DNA of 64,000 nucleotides, taken from Streptomyces camelliae. Lineage in GTDB: Bacteria > Actinomycetota > Actinomycetes > Streptomycetales > Streptomycetaceae. Position numbers and translations under genes: made by a program. Positions 24,497 to 35,256 of the stretch are shown piece by piece. Where the stretch lies: positions 7,812,001 to 7,876,000 of the forward strand of contig NZ_CP115300.1 of the NCBI RefSeq assembly GCF_027625935.1. The letters run 5' to 3'. The first letter of the stretch is position 1, and the number at the start of each line of letters is the position of its first letter. The notes under the pieces are model-generated. The model was not told the origin of the DNA. It was given only the letters and a program-made list of their open reading frames with translations, and did no database searches.

Positions 24497-26020
24497 CTAG
24501 AAGAATCCAAGCCTCTTGGGTGAATAGCTGCAAAGAACGTTCTTGGTCTGCTGGTAGTGCTCCAGCATCATCTTGTGCGTCTCGCGTCCGATCCCGGACT
24601 GCTTGTATCCGCCGAACGCCGCGTGTGCCGGGTAGGCGTGGTAGCAGTTGGTCCATACGCGGCCGGCCTGGATCGCGCGGCCCGCCCGGTAGGCGGTGTT
24701 CGTGTCCCGGGTCCACACGCCCGCGCCGAGCCCGTACAGCGTGTCGTTCGCGATCTTGATGGCGTCGTCGAAGTCGTCGAAGGAGGCCACCGAGACGACC
24801 GGGCCGAAGATCTCCTCCTGGAAGATCCGCATGCGGTTGTCGCCCTCGAAGATGGTCGGCTGGACGTAGTAACCGCCCTTCAGTTCGCCGTCGTACTCGA
24901 TGCGCTCACCGCCCGTGAGGACCTTCGCGCCCTCCTGCCGGCCGATGTCCAGGTAGGAGAGGATCTTCTCCAGCTGGTCGTTGGAGGCCTGGGCGCCGAT
25001 CATCGTGTCGGTGTCGAGCGGGTGCCCCGGCTTGATCTGCCGCGTACGGGCCACCGCCGCTTCCAGGAAGTCCGTGTAGTGGCCGCGCTGGATGAGCGCC
25101 CGGGACGGACAGGTGCAGACCTCGCCCTGGTTGAGCGCGAACATGGTGAAGCCCTCAAGCGCCTTGTCCCGGAAGTCGTCGTCGTGCGCCCACACGTCGT
25201 CGAAGAAGATGTTCGGGGACTTGCCGCCGAGTTCGAGGGTGACCGGCTTGATGTTCTCCGAGGCGTACTGCATGATCAGCCGCCCGGTCGTGGTCTCCCC
25301 GGTGAACGCCACCTTCGCCACCCGCGGACTGGACGCCAGCGGCTTGCCGGCCTCGACACCGAAGCCATTGACGATGTTCAGTACCCCCGGCGGCAGCAGG
25401 TCCGCGATCAGGCCGACCCAGTAGTGGATGGACGCCGGGGTCTGCTCGGCCGGCTTGAGGACGACCGCGTTGCCCGCGGCGAGCGCCGGCGCCAGCTTCC
25501 AGGCCGCCATCAGGATCGGGAAGTTCCACGGGATGATCTGCGCGACGACCCCGAGGGGCTCGTGGAAGTGGTACGCCACCGTGTCGTCGTCGATCTCGCT
25601 GAGCGAGCCCTCCTGCGCCCGGATCGCCCCCGCGAAGTACCGGAAGTGGTCGATCGCCAGCGGGATGTCGGCCGCCAGCGTTTCCCGGACCGGCTTGCCG
25701 TTCTCCCAGCTCTCCGCCACGGCCAGCGCCTCCAGATGGGCCGCCATACGGTCGGCGATCTTCAGCAGGATGTTGCTGCGCTCCGCCGCCGGTGTACGGC
25801 CCCACGCGGGCGCGGCCTCGTGTGCCGCGTCCAGCGCCCGCTCGACGTCCTCCGCGGTACCGCGCGCGATCTCGGTGAACGGCTGCCCGTTGACCGGAGA
25901 CGGATTCTCGAAGTACTGCCCGCGCACCGGCGGCACGTACTCCCCGCCGATGAAGTGGTCGTAGCGCGCCTGGTAGGAGACGATCGCGCCTTCGGTGCCC
26001 GGCGCCGCGTAACGAGTCAT
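24497..26020 (-). CDS. NAD-dependent aldehyde dehydrogenase (acetaldehyde dehydrogenase II type)
   Basis: Predicted 507 aa, ATG at 26020 after GGGAGG. Typical ALDH text includes [35 protein letters not shown], the general-base Glu in [10 protein letters not shown] (about residue 260) and the nucleophile Cys in [11 protein letters not shown] (about 300). It ends with [20 protein letters not shown] and [12 protein letters not shown], the tail of the ExaC/AldA acetaldehyde dehydrogenases. It oxidises aldehydes such as acetaldehyde to acids. The divergently unusual feature is its stop, which lies in the CTAG next to the IS5 remnant. The GAF-domain regulator gene ends 57 bp upstream on the same strand. 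Confidence 0.93.
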   Translation of the reverse strand: MTRYAAPGTEGAIVSYQARYDHFIGGEYVPPVRGQYFENPSPVNGQPFTEIARGTAEDVERALDAAHEAAPAWGRTPAAERSNILLKIADRMAAHLEALAVAESWENGKPVRETLAADIPLAIDHFRYFAGAIRAQEGSLSEIDDDTVAYHFHEPLGVVAQIIPWNFPILMAAWKLAPALAAGNAVVLKPAEQTPASIHYWVGLIADLLPPGVLNIVNGFGVEAGKPLASSPRVAKVAFTGETTTGRLIMQYASENIKPVTLELGGKSPNIFFDDVWAHDDDFRDKALEGFTMFALNQGEVCTCPSRALIQRGHYTDFLEAAVARTRQIKPGHPLDTDTMIGAQASNDQLEKILSYLDIGRQEGAKVLTGGERIEYDGELKGGYYVQPTIFEGDNRMRIFQEEIFGPVVSVASFDDFDDAIKIANDTLYGLGAGVWTRDTNTAYRAGRAIQAGRVWTNCYHAYPAHAAFGGYKQSGIGRETHKMMLEHYQQTKNVLCSYSPKRLGFF

Positions 26021-26077
26021 GCTGGTCTGCCTCCCGGTGCAGCGCTGCCCGCCGTTGGGCAGCTGTCGGGCGCGAGG

Positions 26078-27385
26078 CTAGGCAAGCCGACGTTGCAAGT
26101 ACGTTGCGTCGCAGGCCGGCGGGGACAGCCGGGTGCCGGGTGCCGTCAGTTCGGCCTCCAGCGCCGCCAGCCGGGCCCGCACCGGAGCCGTGGGTCGCAC
26201 CGCGGCGAGCGCCCTCCACACCACCACGTCGTCCTCACCCCACGGCGCGTGCGCCCAGTCTGCCAAGAGGTCCGGGTCGCGGTGCGCGATCAGCGCCGTG
26301 CGCAGCCCGTCGGCGAGCCGCTCCCGCAGCCGTACGATCGCCGGCGCCTGCGAACCGGGCAGCAGCGGACCGGTGTACGCCTCCGCCGCCGCCGTCAGCG
26401 CCCCCGTCTCCAGCCGCCGCTCCACGACGATGACGTCCGACTCGACCGCGGCCGTGAGCCGGTACGGCCGTGAGGCGAGCAGCCCCGGCCCCAACAGCCT
26501 GCGCAGCCGGGCCAGTTCGGCCCGCAGGGTCACCGGGGTCACCGACTCGTCCGCGTACAGCGCACACAGCAGCTCGTCACCGCTCAGCCCCTCGGGATGC
26601 CGCGCGAGCAGAACGACGATCTCGCTGTGCCGGCGGCTGAGCCGGGTCCGGCGGCCGTCCAGGACGAGTTCGGCCTCGTCCCGGCCCAGCGCGCTGAGCA
26701 TCGGCGCGTCCGTGCTGCTCCGCGGCGGCGCGAGCAGCGCGAGCTGGGCCTCGGCGGCCCGCGCCACCGCCTGGACGAACCCGAGACTGTGCGGATGCGC
26801 CAGCCCGTCACCACCGGTGATGTCGACGGCGCCCAGCACACGGCCGGTGCGCGGATCGTGCACCGGAGCGGCTGCGCAGGTCCACGGCTGCACCCGCCGT
26901 ATGAAGTGCTCCGCGGCGAACACCTGCACCGGCCGGTCCACGGCGACCGCGGTACCCGGCGCGTTGGTGCCGACCGCGGTCTCCGACCAGCGCGCCCCCG
27001 GCACGAAGTTCATCCCGTCCGCCCGGCGTCTCGTCGCCCGGTGGCCCTCGACCCAGAGCAGCCTGCCGTGCGCGTCGCACACCGCCAGCAGATGCTCGCC
27101 GTCGGCGGCGAAGGTGCCCATCAGTTCACGGAACAGCGGCATCACCCGGGCCAGCGGGTGCTCCGCGCGGTAGGCGCCGAGATCGCCGTCGGCCAGCTCC
27201 ACCTTGGCGGCGCCGTCCGGTCCGACACCGGCCCGGGCGCTGCGCCGCCACGACTCCGCCACCACCGACCGCACCGGGCGGGGCACTGTACCCACGGTGG
27301 TGAACGTCTCGTGCGCCCGGCGCAGCGCACGGACCCGCTCGGCGGGGTCGGTCCCCGGCTCCAAGGCCACCCACGGATCGGTCAA
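26078..27385 (-). CDS. GAF-domain transcriptional regulator of the adjacent aldehyde dehydrogenase
   Basis: Predicted 435 aa from a TTG start at 27385 with GGGGAGG upstream. Residues 30-230 resemble the sensor part of AcoR-type activators: ESWRRSARAGVGPD, then a GAF domain with MNFVPGARWSETAVGTNAPG and FAAEHFIRRVQPWTCAAAPV. No sigma-54 AAA+ domain follows. Instead, RRTRLSRRHSEIVVLLARHP and TPVTLRAELARLRRLLGP form a winged-helix-like DNA-binding region. This architecture is regularly found beside acetaldehyde dehydrogenase genes in actinomycetes. It ends 57 bp before that gene and is read in the same direction. Ligand not known. Confidence 0.85.
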   Translation of the reverse strand: MTDPWVALEPGTDPAERVRALRRAHETFTTVGTVPRPVRSVVAESWRRSARAGVGPDGAAKVELADGDLGAYRAEHPLARVMPLFRELMGTFAADGEHLLAVCDAHGRLLWVEGHRATRRRADGMNFVPGARWSETAVGTNAPGTAVAVDRPVQVFAAEHFIRRVQPWTCAAAPVHDPRTGRVLGAVDITGGDGLAHPHSLGFVQAVARAAEAQLALLAPPRSSTDAPMLSALGRDEAELVLDGRRTRLSRRHSEIVVLLARHPEGLSGDELLCALYADESVTPVTLRAELARLRRLLGPGLLASRPYRLTAAVESDVIVVERRLETGALTAAAEAYTGPLLPGSQAPAIVRLRERLADGLRTALIAHRDPDLLADWAHAPWGEDDVVVWRALAAVRPTAPVRARLAALEAELTAPGTRLSPPACDATYLQRRLA

Positions 27386-27499
27386 CTCGGCCTCCCCGGA
27401 CAGTGAAAGGGCGGTGATACGGCTGGGACCATCGTCACTCGCAGTGTTCTTGCGGACAACCTGTCCGTCGTTGGTTCGGCTTGGTTTCGGTGCTCTCCG

Positions 27500-28159
27500 C
27501 TAGGCGAAGTTGACCAGTCGGATGTAACGCACCCAGTCCCAGTACGGCCCCGGGTCGGTGTGGTCGGTGCCCGGCACCTGGTAGTGGCCGATGATGTGCT
27601 CCCGGTCCTTGGGGATGCCGTACGTGTCGCAGACTGCCGCGGTCAGTCTGGCCGACTGCTCGTAGAGGGCGTTGGTGAAATAGGACGGCTGGTCCACCCA
27701 CCCTTCGTGCTCGATGCCGATGCTGCGGGTGTTGTAGTCCCAGTTGCCGGCGTGCCAGGCGATGTCGGCCTCGTGCACACACTGGGCGACGTGCCCGTCC
27801 GCCGAGCGGACCAGATAGTGCGCGGACACCTTCTTCGCCGGGTTGGCGAAGATCGCCAGCGTGTTGGCGTACGTCTCCTGCGTGACGTGGATGATCACAC
27901 GGTCGATCGCATAGCTGCCGGGCCGGTCGGACGACGTGTAGTTGGAACTGCTCGCAGGCTGCCACTCGGCGGGCGGGTAGTCGACGGGCTCGGTCTGTGC
28001 GCCGGCCCGCGGATCCGGGAGCAGCGCGTAGGGCACGGCGGCGAGCGCCGCGCCCCTCAGGAGCCGGCGCCGGCTGAGGAGCGACGCGGCCGGGCGGGCC
28101 GGGGGTGTTGGCCGTGCTGGTTTGTCCGGCTCTGCCGGGCGGGCCGGAGCCTTGTCCAT
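27500..28159 (-). CDS. Exported N-acetylmuramoyl-L-alanine amidase (Amidase_2)
   Basis: Predicted 219 aa. The ATG at 28159 gives a twin-arginine signal (SLLSRRRLLRGAALAAVPYA) after a Pro-rich lead. The catalytic domain shows IDRVIIHVTQETYANTLAIF, with the first zinc His; SAHYLVRSADGHVAQCVHEA; IAWHAGNWDYNTRSIGIEHE; and HIIGHYQVPGTDHTDPGPYW, with the second His and the catalytic region. It cleaves the amide bond between MurNAc and the stem peptide. The 298-aa alternative start is rejected because it would bury the signal peptide. The position between regulator and acetamidase genes suggests no specific partner. Confidence 0.9.
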   Translation of the reverse strand: MDKAPARPAEPDKPARPTPPARPAASLLSRRRLLRGAALAAVPYALLPDPRAGAQTEPVDYPPAEWQPASSSNYTSSDRPGSYAIDRVIIHVTQETYANTLAIFANPAKKVSAHYLVRSADGHVAQCVHEADIAWHAGNWDYNTRSIGIEHEGWVDQPSYFTNALYEQSARLTAAVCDTYGIPKDREHIIGHYQVPGTDHTDPGPYWDWVRYIRLVNFA

Positions 28160-28220
28160 CGTCGGATGCCTTTCAGGAGTCGGAAGAGCGGGGAGAGGCC
28201 GGTCGGGGGCGGCGCCGGTG

Positions 28221-29234
28221 TCAGCCGCGCAGTGCTCGCGCGGTCTCCCGCAGCCGCGCGTGCACGCCGCGGTATGTCTCGCGCTTGGGCAGCCATTCCT
28301 TACGCAGCTTGGCCACGCATGTGTAGTTCGTGTCGCACACGTTGGCCAACGGTGATTCGACCGCCTGGGTTGCGAATTGGTACGCGTCCGGCTCACTGAA
28401 TCCGTAGTCGCGGACCAGCCAGCGCACCAGGTCGAGCTGCGATATCCGGAACGCGTCCTCCAGCGGGCGGGCCGAGCCGGTCGAGATGAGGTGCGTGTCG
28501 GACTCCAGCCGGGGCCACGGGGTGGCGACGTCCTTGAGGAGGTCCACGATCACCACGGTGTTCATGGCGCACTCCACGGCCACCCCGCAGGTTTCGCCCT
28601 CGCCCTGCCGGGCGTGTCCGTCACCGAGGCTGAGCAGCGCGCCCTCGACGTTGACCCCCAGGTAGCAGGTGACGCCCGCCCGCATCTCGGGCGTGTCCAT
28701 GTTCCCGCCGTGCGCGTCGGGTACCAGGGCCGAGCGCACCTCCAGGTTGGCGGGGGCCACGCCCACCGTGCCGTGCATCGGGTCCATGGGCAGCTCCACC
28801 TCGATGTCACTGTCCCGCGCCTGGAACAGTGCGGTGCGCCGAGCGCGGTCCAGCTGCCAGATCCACACCTGCTCCGCCAGCGGGGGCTGGAGTGTGGCCG
28901 TCGTGTGGGTGGAGGTGAGCGCACCGAACAGCGGCACCGTCGTCGACGCCGCCCAGTCACGGGCCGGTTCGATCGACACGAAGTGCACGGCCACGGTGTC
29001 GCCGGGCTCGGCGCCCTCGATGTGGAAGGGGCCGGTCTGCGGATTGAGGAACGGGAACTCACAGACCTCGGAGACGAGATCCTTCTCGGAGCGGACCCGG
29101 CCGGCGAAGCAGTCCTCCGTGAACAGGTCGAGCACCGTGCCCGGCGCGATCCGGGCGACGGGCGCCGCTCCGCCGAACGTCCAGGCGTACTGGTCCGGTT
29201 CCGGGCGCACGGTGAGAATCCGGGGTTCGGTCAT
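28221..29234 (-). CDS. Acetamidase/formamidase family protein
   Basis: Predicted 337 aa, ATG at 29234 with AAGGGA upstream. Motifs of the FmdA_AmdA family include GPFHIEGAEPGDTVAVHF, PMHGTVGVAP near the middle, GGNMDTPEMRAGVTCYLGVN and LSLGDGHARQGEGETCGVAV, which carry the conserved metal-site residues. The C-terminal third (YGFSEPDAYQFATQAVESPL, VCDTNYTCVAKLRKEW) is family-typical. It hydrolyses short amides to the acid and ammonia. An APC-family permease gene lies 90 bp upstream on the same strand and probably imports the amide or a related amine, giving a small amide-use operon. Confidence 0.92.
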   Translation of the reverse strand: MTEPRILTVRPEPDQYAWTFGGAAPVARIAPGTVLDLFTEDCFAGRVRSEKDLVSEVCEFPFLNPQTGPFHIEGAEPGDTVAVHFVSIEPARDWAASTTVPLFGALTSTHTTATLQPPLAEQVWIWQLDRARRTALFQARDSDIEVELPMDPMHGTVGVAPANLEVRSALVPDAHGGNMDTPEMRAGVTCYLGVNVEGALLSLGDGHARQGEGETCGVAVECAMNTVVIVDLLKDVATPWPRLESDTHLISTGSARPLEDAFRISQLDLVRWLVRDYGFSEPDAYQFATQAVESPLANVCDTNYTCVAKLRKEWLPKRETYRGVHARLRETARALRG

Positions 29235-29324
29235 CGTGGCGGTGGTCCCTTCTGACAGGGTGCGGTCGTGGGAACGGGGAGCCGAGGAGGCTTCGGCCGG
29301 TGAAGAGAAGCGGCCCGTTGCGGG

Positions 29325-30809
29325 TCAGCTGGGCACAGTCCCCTCCTGCCGGTGGCCGCCCGGGTCGTACTGGTCGAGGTGGACCCGCGCGGTCTGCGCT
29401 ATTCGCTCGGGGTGACGCCGTATCAGCAGGAGCAGCACCACCATGCCTGTCGCCATCCAGACGCCGACAACGGGACCGGCGTAGGACACCGGAGCCGTCA
29501 GCGCGGTCACGAAGTCGAACACCGGGAGGCCGGCGGCCGTCAGCAGGGCCGGGACGAACGCGGCGATGCCCAGCAACGGGAAGAGCAGATGCCGTACCGG
29601 CTTGATGGCGGCCCGGCCGGCCCGCAGGAAATAGCCCGCGCAGGCGAGGTTCACGACGATGTAGACACCGACCACGACCGTGACGATCACGGTGGCGAGG
29701 AGGAGGAACGCGGTCATGGGGTCATAGGCGAAGCCGAGCCCCACCACGGCTCCGACCGCCACGACCGTCTGCGCCGCGATACCGGCCACGGGGGAGCGGT
29801 GCCGGGGATGGAGGGTGGCGAGGAGGCTTGGCAGGACCCGGATGCGGGCCAGGGCGAAGGCCGTGCGGGTCGAGACGTTGGCGCACGCGTTGGCGTTGGC
29901 GATCGTGGAGTTGATCACCGCCAGGAACACCAGCACCCAGAAGAGACCGAACGAGGCCCGGGCGACGCCCTCCCATGACGCCGCACCCGACGCGCCGAAC
30001 TTCGCGAAGCGGTCCGGGCCGTAGTAGACGGTCATCGCATAGGTCGTGATCACATAGAACAGGCCGATCCCCAGAGCCGCTCCGAGCACCGCGCGGTGCA
30101 TGGTCCGGCGGGGGTCGCGGGTCTCCTCGGCGAGCGGCGCCGCCGCCTCGAACCCGGCGAACGCCAGGACCGTGTAGACGGAACCGGCGAACACGCCGCT
30201 GAACCCGGCGTAACCGTCAGCGGTGTGTGAAGTGCCGAACACCGACAGGGCGTTGGCGCTGCCCGCCTTGCCGATGAGCAGGCCCGCGAACACCAGGAGG
30301 ACGACGATCTCGAAGATGCCGAGGACGGTCCCGAAGCGGGCCGAGGCCCGCACGCCGAGGTAACCGGTGACGGCGATCACGACCGCACCCGCCAGGGCCC
30401 AGGGCCACCACAGGCCGGCCGGATATGAGGACCACTCCTCGTGCAGCGTGCCGGATGCCGTGAAGCCCAGTTGCAACAGCAGCAGGGGCGGGACGAGCAT
30501 CTCCACGAAGACGTAGCCCCAGCCGACGAGGAAGCCGACGGCCGGGTGCAGCCCCCGTGCCGCGTATGTGGCCACCGAGCCCGCAGCCGGTAACTCCCGG
30601 GCCAGCTCGGCCACGCACGACGCGGTGAACAGGCAGGCCACCAGCGCGATCAGTACCGCCAGCGGCAGGCTGCCGCCCGCGAACGCGGCGCCGGACGGGA
30701 TCGACGCGGCCACCGCGGCGGCCGGCGCCATCGCCGTGACGCTCTGGAACAGCACCTCGCGCAACCCGATCGCGTCGCGTCGCAACGCCCCGCTCGTCTC
30801 CCCGTGCAT
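29325..30809 (-). CDS. APC-superfamily permease
   Basis: Predicted 494 aa with 12 or more hydrophobic segments. ALRRDAIGLREVLFQSVTAM and AAAVAASIPSGAAFAGGSLP form the unwound TM1 region; VAELARELPAAGSVATYAAR is the TM2-3 signature of amino acid-polyamine-organocation carriers; YTVLAFAGFEAAAPLAEETR is the TM6-region consensus. ATG at 30809 with GGGGGA upstream. The neighbouring acetamidase suggests an amide, amino acid or amine substrate (inferred). It reads as the first gene of the two-gene unit. Confidence 0.9.
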   Translation of the reverse strand: MHGETSGALRRDAIGLREVLFQSVTAMAPAAAVAASIPSGAAFAGGSLPLAVLIALVACLFTASCVAELARELPAAGSVATYAARGLHPAVGFLVGWGYVFVEMLVPPLLLLQLGFTASGTLHEEWSSYPAGLWWPWALAGAVVIAVTGYLGVRASARFGTVLGIFEIVVLLVFAGLLIGKAGSANALSVFGTSHTADGYAGFSGVFAGSVYTVLAFAGFEAAAPLAEETRDPRRTMHRAVLGAALGIGLFYVITTYAMTVYYGPDRFAKFGASGAASWEGVARASFGLFWVLVFLAVINSTIANANACANVSTRTAFALARIRVLPSLLATLHPRHRSPVAGIAAQTVVAVGAVVGLGFAYDPMTAFLLLATVIVTVVVGVYIVVNLACAGYFLRAGRAAIKPVRHLLFPLLGIAAFVPALLTAAGLPVFDFVTALTAPVSYAGPVVGVWMATGMVVLLLLIRRHPERIAQTARVHLDQYDPGGHRQEGTVPS

Positions 30810-31067
30810 ACCCGTCCCCCGATACGTGTCGGTCCACTGCCACCCGACGTGTGTGAAAGACCGTCATCTCGCCAGCGTGCCAGCGTCCATGACGGCCCGT
30901 CGGCAGCGCCTCGCGTGAATTCACGGTACGGCGCGGGCGGGTCGGGCAGAAGGGTGTGCGGAGGATCCGTGGACAGCCCGCCGCCTGTGGAAAACTCGGC
31001 CACCCGATCGGGTGACTTCAGGGCATCGACGGGGGGAGTACGGGCCGTCGGAAGCCCACGAGCAGCC

Positions 31068-32276
31068 TCAGGACCGCTCCGCCACGACCGCCGGATCGTC
31101 CAGCACGGACCGGACGACCGAGTGCGCCGCACCCAGCAGCGGGCCCTCCGGACCCAGCCGGGACACGGACACCGGGCAGGCTGGGCCCGCCGTACGGCCC
31201 GTCAGCTCCGTCTCCAGGGACGGCAGCAGCCAGGGGGAGAGGCCGGCCAGGGCGCCACCCAGGACCACCGTCTCGGGGTCGAGCAGATTCACCGCCCCGG
31301 TCAGCGCGATGCCGAGCGCGGCGCCGGCGTCGCGCAGGGCCGCCCGCACGCTCTCGTCGCCCTCCTCGGCGCGCCCCGCGAGCAGGCCCACCCTGTCCTC
31401 GCGCGGCTCCAGCCCCGCCGCACGCAGCACCGCCTCCTCGCCCGCATACTGCTCCAGACAGCCGCGGCCGCCGCACGGGCACTGCGGCCCGTCCGGCCGT
31501 ACGGGCACATGACCCAGCTCGCCCGCGAAGCCCCGGGTCCCGCGCAGCAGTCCGCCGTCCACGACGACCGCGGCGCCGATGCCGATCTCGGCCGACACAT
31601 GCAGGAAGTCGCGCGGGGTGTCCTCACCGAGCCACAGCTCCGCCAGGGCGCCGTAGTTGGCCTCGTTGTCCACGGCCAGCGGCCACTCGCCGGGCAGCAG
31701 GGCGCCGATGTCGGTGTCGTGCCAGTCCAGGTTCGGGGCGCGGACGACCGTACGGCTGTCCCGGGCCACGAGTCCGGGGACGGCGACGGCGAGCCCGGCG
31801 GGCCACAGTTCCTCTCGCTCGGCCTCGGCGACGACGCGGCGCACCAGTGCCGTCAGCTCCGCCGTCACCGCCTCAGGCGCCCGGCCCCGGTTCGCCCCGC
31901 GCCGCACGGCCCGGGTGCGGACCGTGCCGCGCAGGTCGATCGCGCACACCGCGAGGTGGTCGACGCCGATCTCGGCGCCGATCCCCGCTGGACCGCGGCC
32001 GCTCACCGCGAGCGCCGACCCGGGCCGGCCCACCCGGCCCGGCCGCTCCGGGCCCAGTTCCTCCAGCAGACCCCACCGGATCAGCTCGTCCACCAGCGTC
32101 GACACGGCCGCCCGAGTCAGCCCTATGCGCGAGGCGACCGCCGCCCGGGACAGCGAACCCTCGGCGCTGACCGCGTGCATCACGCGGGCCAGATTGCGCC
32201 GGCGCATGCCCTGCTGGGTGTCCGGCAGGGCGCGGCCGGCGCCCGGCGGGCGTGGCGTGTGCAGCGGTGCGGTCAT
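31068..32276 (-). CDS. ROK-family transcriptional regulator (XylR-like)
   Basis: Predicted 402 aa. The N-terminal winged HTH (about residues 25-75, NLARVMHAVSAEGSLSRAAV, RIGLTRAAVSTLVDELIRWG) is followed by a ROK sugar-kinase-like domain. This has the DxGG-type region GIGAEIGVDHLAVCAIDLRG, VAVPGLVARDSRTV, the GELGHVPVRP motif and the zinc-binding CPCGGRGCLEQYAG. It starts 35 bp after the end of xylB on the same strand, so xylB and the regulator form an operon divergent from xylA. This arrangement marks it as the xylose-responsive repressor acting at the inverted repeat 33832-33862. Confidence 0.9.
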   Translation of the reverse strand: MTAPLHTPRPPGAGRALPDTQQGMRRRNLARVMHAVSAEGSLSRAAVASRIGLTRAAVSTLVDELIRWGLLEELGPERPGRVGRPGSALAVSGRGPAGIGAEIGVDHLAVCAIDLRGTVRTRAVRRGANRGRAPEAVTAELTALVRRVVAEAEREELWPAGLAVAVPGLVARDSRTVVRAPNLDWHDTDIGALLPGEWPLAVDNEANYGALAELWLGEDTPRDFLHVSAEIGIGAAVVVDGGLLRGTRGFAGELGHVPVRPDGPQCPCGGRGCLEQYAGEEAVLRAAGLEPREDRVGLLAGRAEEGDESVRAALRDAGAALGIALTGAVNLLDPETVVLGGALAGLSPWLLPSLETELTGRTAGPACPVSVSRLGPEGPLLGAAHSVVRSVLDDPAVVAERS

Positions 32277-32310
32277 GCCTGCGTCAATCCTCGGTGTCCG
32301 CCGCCCGGCG

Positions 32311-33765
32311 TCACGCCTGCGGCCCGGTGTCCGTCCCCCGCTCCAGCAGCGGGGCCGCGTCGGAGAGTACCCCGGTGATCCTCTCCAGCGTGGCCTCGTC
32401 CCGTTCCACCGCCTCCAGCACCGGACCCGCGGCTGTGTTCCAGCGGCGCGCCACCGCGGCCGGATCTTCGCCGGTGAGCAGCCCCGCGGCCTGCGCGGCG
32501 GCCCCGAGGGCGACCAGTTCCCGGGCCTCGGGCACCTGGACCGGCCGTCCTGACAGCCGCCGTACCGTCTGCTGCCAGGCCGTTCCCCGGGCCCCGCCGC
32601 CGATCAGCAGCAGCGGGGTGCTGCGGTCCGCGTCCTCGTCCAGGACCAGGTCGAGGGCCCCGAGCAGCGCGTGCACGGCACCGTCGTACGCGGCCTGGAG
32701 CAGCTGGCCCCCGGTCGTGTCGTGGCGCAGGCCGTGCAGCAGCCCGGAGGCGTGCGGCAGGTTCGGGGTGCGCTCGCCATCCAGGTACGGCAGCAGGGTG
32801 ACCGAGCCGCCCGGCTCCACCGCCTCGCGCTCCAGCCCCAGCAGCGCCGCGACGCGGTCCACGGCGAGCGTGCAGTTCAGGGTGCAGGCCAGCGGCAGCC
32901 AGTCCCCGTGCGCATCGGCGAAGCCCGCCACCGTGCCCGTCGGATCGGCCGGGCGGTGCGTGGAGACGGCGTACACCGTGCCGGACGTGCCGAGGCTGAG
33001 CACCGGGGTGCCCGGGCGCAGACCGAGACCGAGCGCCGCCGCCGCGTTGTCGCCGGTGCCAGGGGCGACCAGCGTGCCCTTGGAGAAGGGCAGGTCATGG
33101 CTGTCACGCACGGTGCCGGCCACCTCGCCCGGCCGCACCACGCGGGGCAGCAGCGCCGGGTCGAGACCGATGTGCGCGAGGGTCTCCTCGTCGTAGCCTT
33201 CCGTTCCGGACGCCCACCAGCCGGTGCCCGAAGCGTCGCCGCGGTCGGTCGTGCCCTGCCCGGTCAGGCGCTCGGTGAGGTAGTCGTGGGGCAGCCGTAC
33301 CGCCCGGGTCGCGCGGACCGCCTCCGGCTCGTGCTCGGCCAGCCACGCCCACTTCGTGACGGTGAACGACGCGCCGGGCACGCTGCCGGTGCGCTCCGCC
33401 CAGGCCTTCGGCCCGCCCAGTTCGTCGACCAGTCGGCGGGCCTGCGGCGCCGAGCGGACGTCGTTCCACAGCAGCGCCGGACGCACCGGCTCGCCCCGCT
33501 CGTCCAGGGTGACCAGGCCATGCTGCTGGCCGCCGACGGACACCGCCGCCGCCTCGTGCGCGGCGTCACCGCACTGGCTGAGTGCTTCGCACAGCGCGTC
33601 CCACCACTGACGCGGATCACTCTCCCGGCCCGCGCCCGAGGACACGGTGTGCGGCGCCTGGCCGCTCGCCACCACCTGCCCGGTCGACGCGTCGACGACC
33701 AGTGCCTTCGTGGACTGGGTGGATGTGTCCACGCCGACGACGAGCGGACCCTCGGCTGCTGACAT
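32311..33765 (-). CDS. xylB: Xylulokinase
   Basis: Predicted 484 aa FGGY-family kinase. It opens VVGVDTSTQSTKALVVDAST, with the phosphate-binding motif near residue 12. VSVGGQQHGLVTLDERGEPV and LLWNDVRSAPQARRLVDELG are the xylulokinase substrate region; GTGDNAAAALGLGLRPGTPV and LLLIGGGARGTAWQQTV form the second ATPase lobe. The ATG at 33765 with GGAGAG is preferred over upstream codons that lack coding bias. It phosphorylates D-xylulose to xylulose 5-phosphate, the step after XylA. It is divergent from xylA with 121 bp between start codons. Confidence 0.94.
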   Translation of the reverse strand: MSAAEGPLVVGVDTSTQSTKALVVDASTGQVVASGQAPHTVSSGAGRESDPRQWWDALCEALSQCGDAAHEAAAVSVGGQQHGLVTLDERGEPVRPALLWNDVRSAPQARRLVDELGGPKAWAERTGSVPGASFTVTKWAWLAEHEPEAVRATRAVRLPHDYLTERLTGQGTTDRGDASGTGWWASGTEGYDEETLAHIGLDPALLPRVVRPGEVAGTVRDSHDLPFSKGTLVAPGTGDNAAAALGLGLRPGTPVLSLGTSGTVYAVSTHRPADPTGTVAGFADAHGDWLPLACTLNCTLAVDRVAALLGLEREAVEPGGSVTLLPYLDGERTPNLPHASGLLHGLRHDTTGGQLLQAAYDGAVHALLGALDLVLDEDADRSTPLLLIGGGARGTAWQQTVRRLSGRPVQVPEARELVALGAAAQAAGLLTGEDPAAVARRWNTAAGPVLEAVERDEATLERITGVLSDAAPLLERGTDTGPQA

Positions 33766-33831
33766 CGGGCTCTCCTCTTCCGCGGATGTGCGGTATCTGC
33801 ATCTTGTCTCTTCCCAGCGGTGCGCGGGCAT

Positions 33832-35053
<1,222 letters not shown>

Positions 35054-35256
35054 ACGGCCCCACGCGCGCGTGCCGTTACCGGAGCGTGAGAAGGGGCCGG
35101 GGCGAACGGCGGTGACGTGAGCCGCTCGCTCCCGGCCCTCATCGAGTTCCGCGGAGCCGCCGGAAAACCGGTCACAGCCCCTCGGACACGTGCCGGGTTA
35201 AGCGCCTTCGCCCGCGCGGAGACCTGCACGCGCGAAGGCAGCCCGGCGACGACCAG

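Larger units (their letters stand above)
23903..24500 (-). mobile_element. Internally deleted IS5-family element between CTAG sites
   Basis: The element lies between CTAG at 23903-23906 and CTAG at 24497-24500. Just inside, the left end GGGTCTCGAACGGGTC resembles the right end read inward, GCGTCTCATAAGTGGATC, giving short imperfect inverted repeats. Length between the CTAGs is 590 bp, whereas a full IS5-family element of this type needs about 850. It contains a broken transposase and cannot move by itself. Confidence 0.7.

Noticed and set aside
24557..26473. A 638-codon plus-strand frame.
   Set aside because: Antisense to aldehyde dehydrogenase, which has all catalytic motifs.
35204..35239. 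Inverted repeat GCCTTCGC / GCGAAGGC after xylA as a terminator.
   Set aside because: Only 8 bp with a 20-nt loop; possible but too weak to list as a feature.
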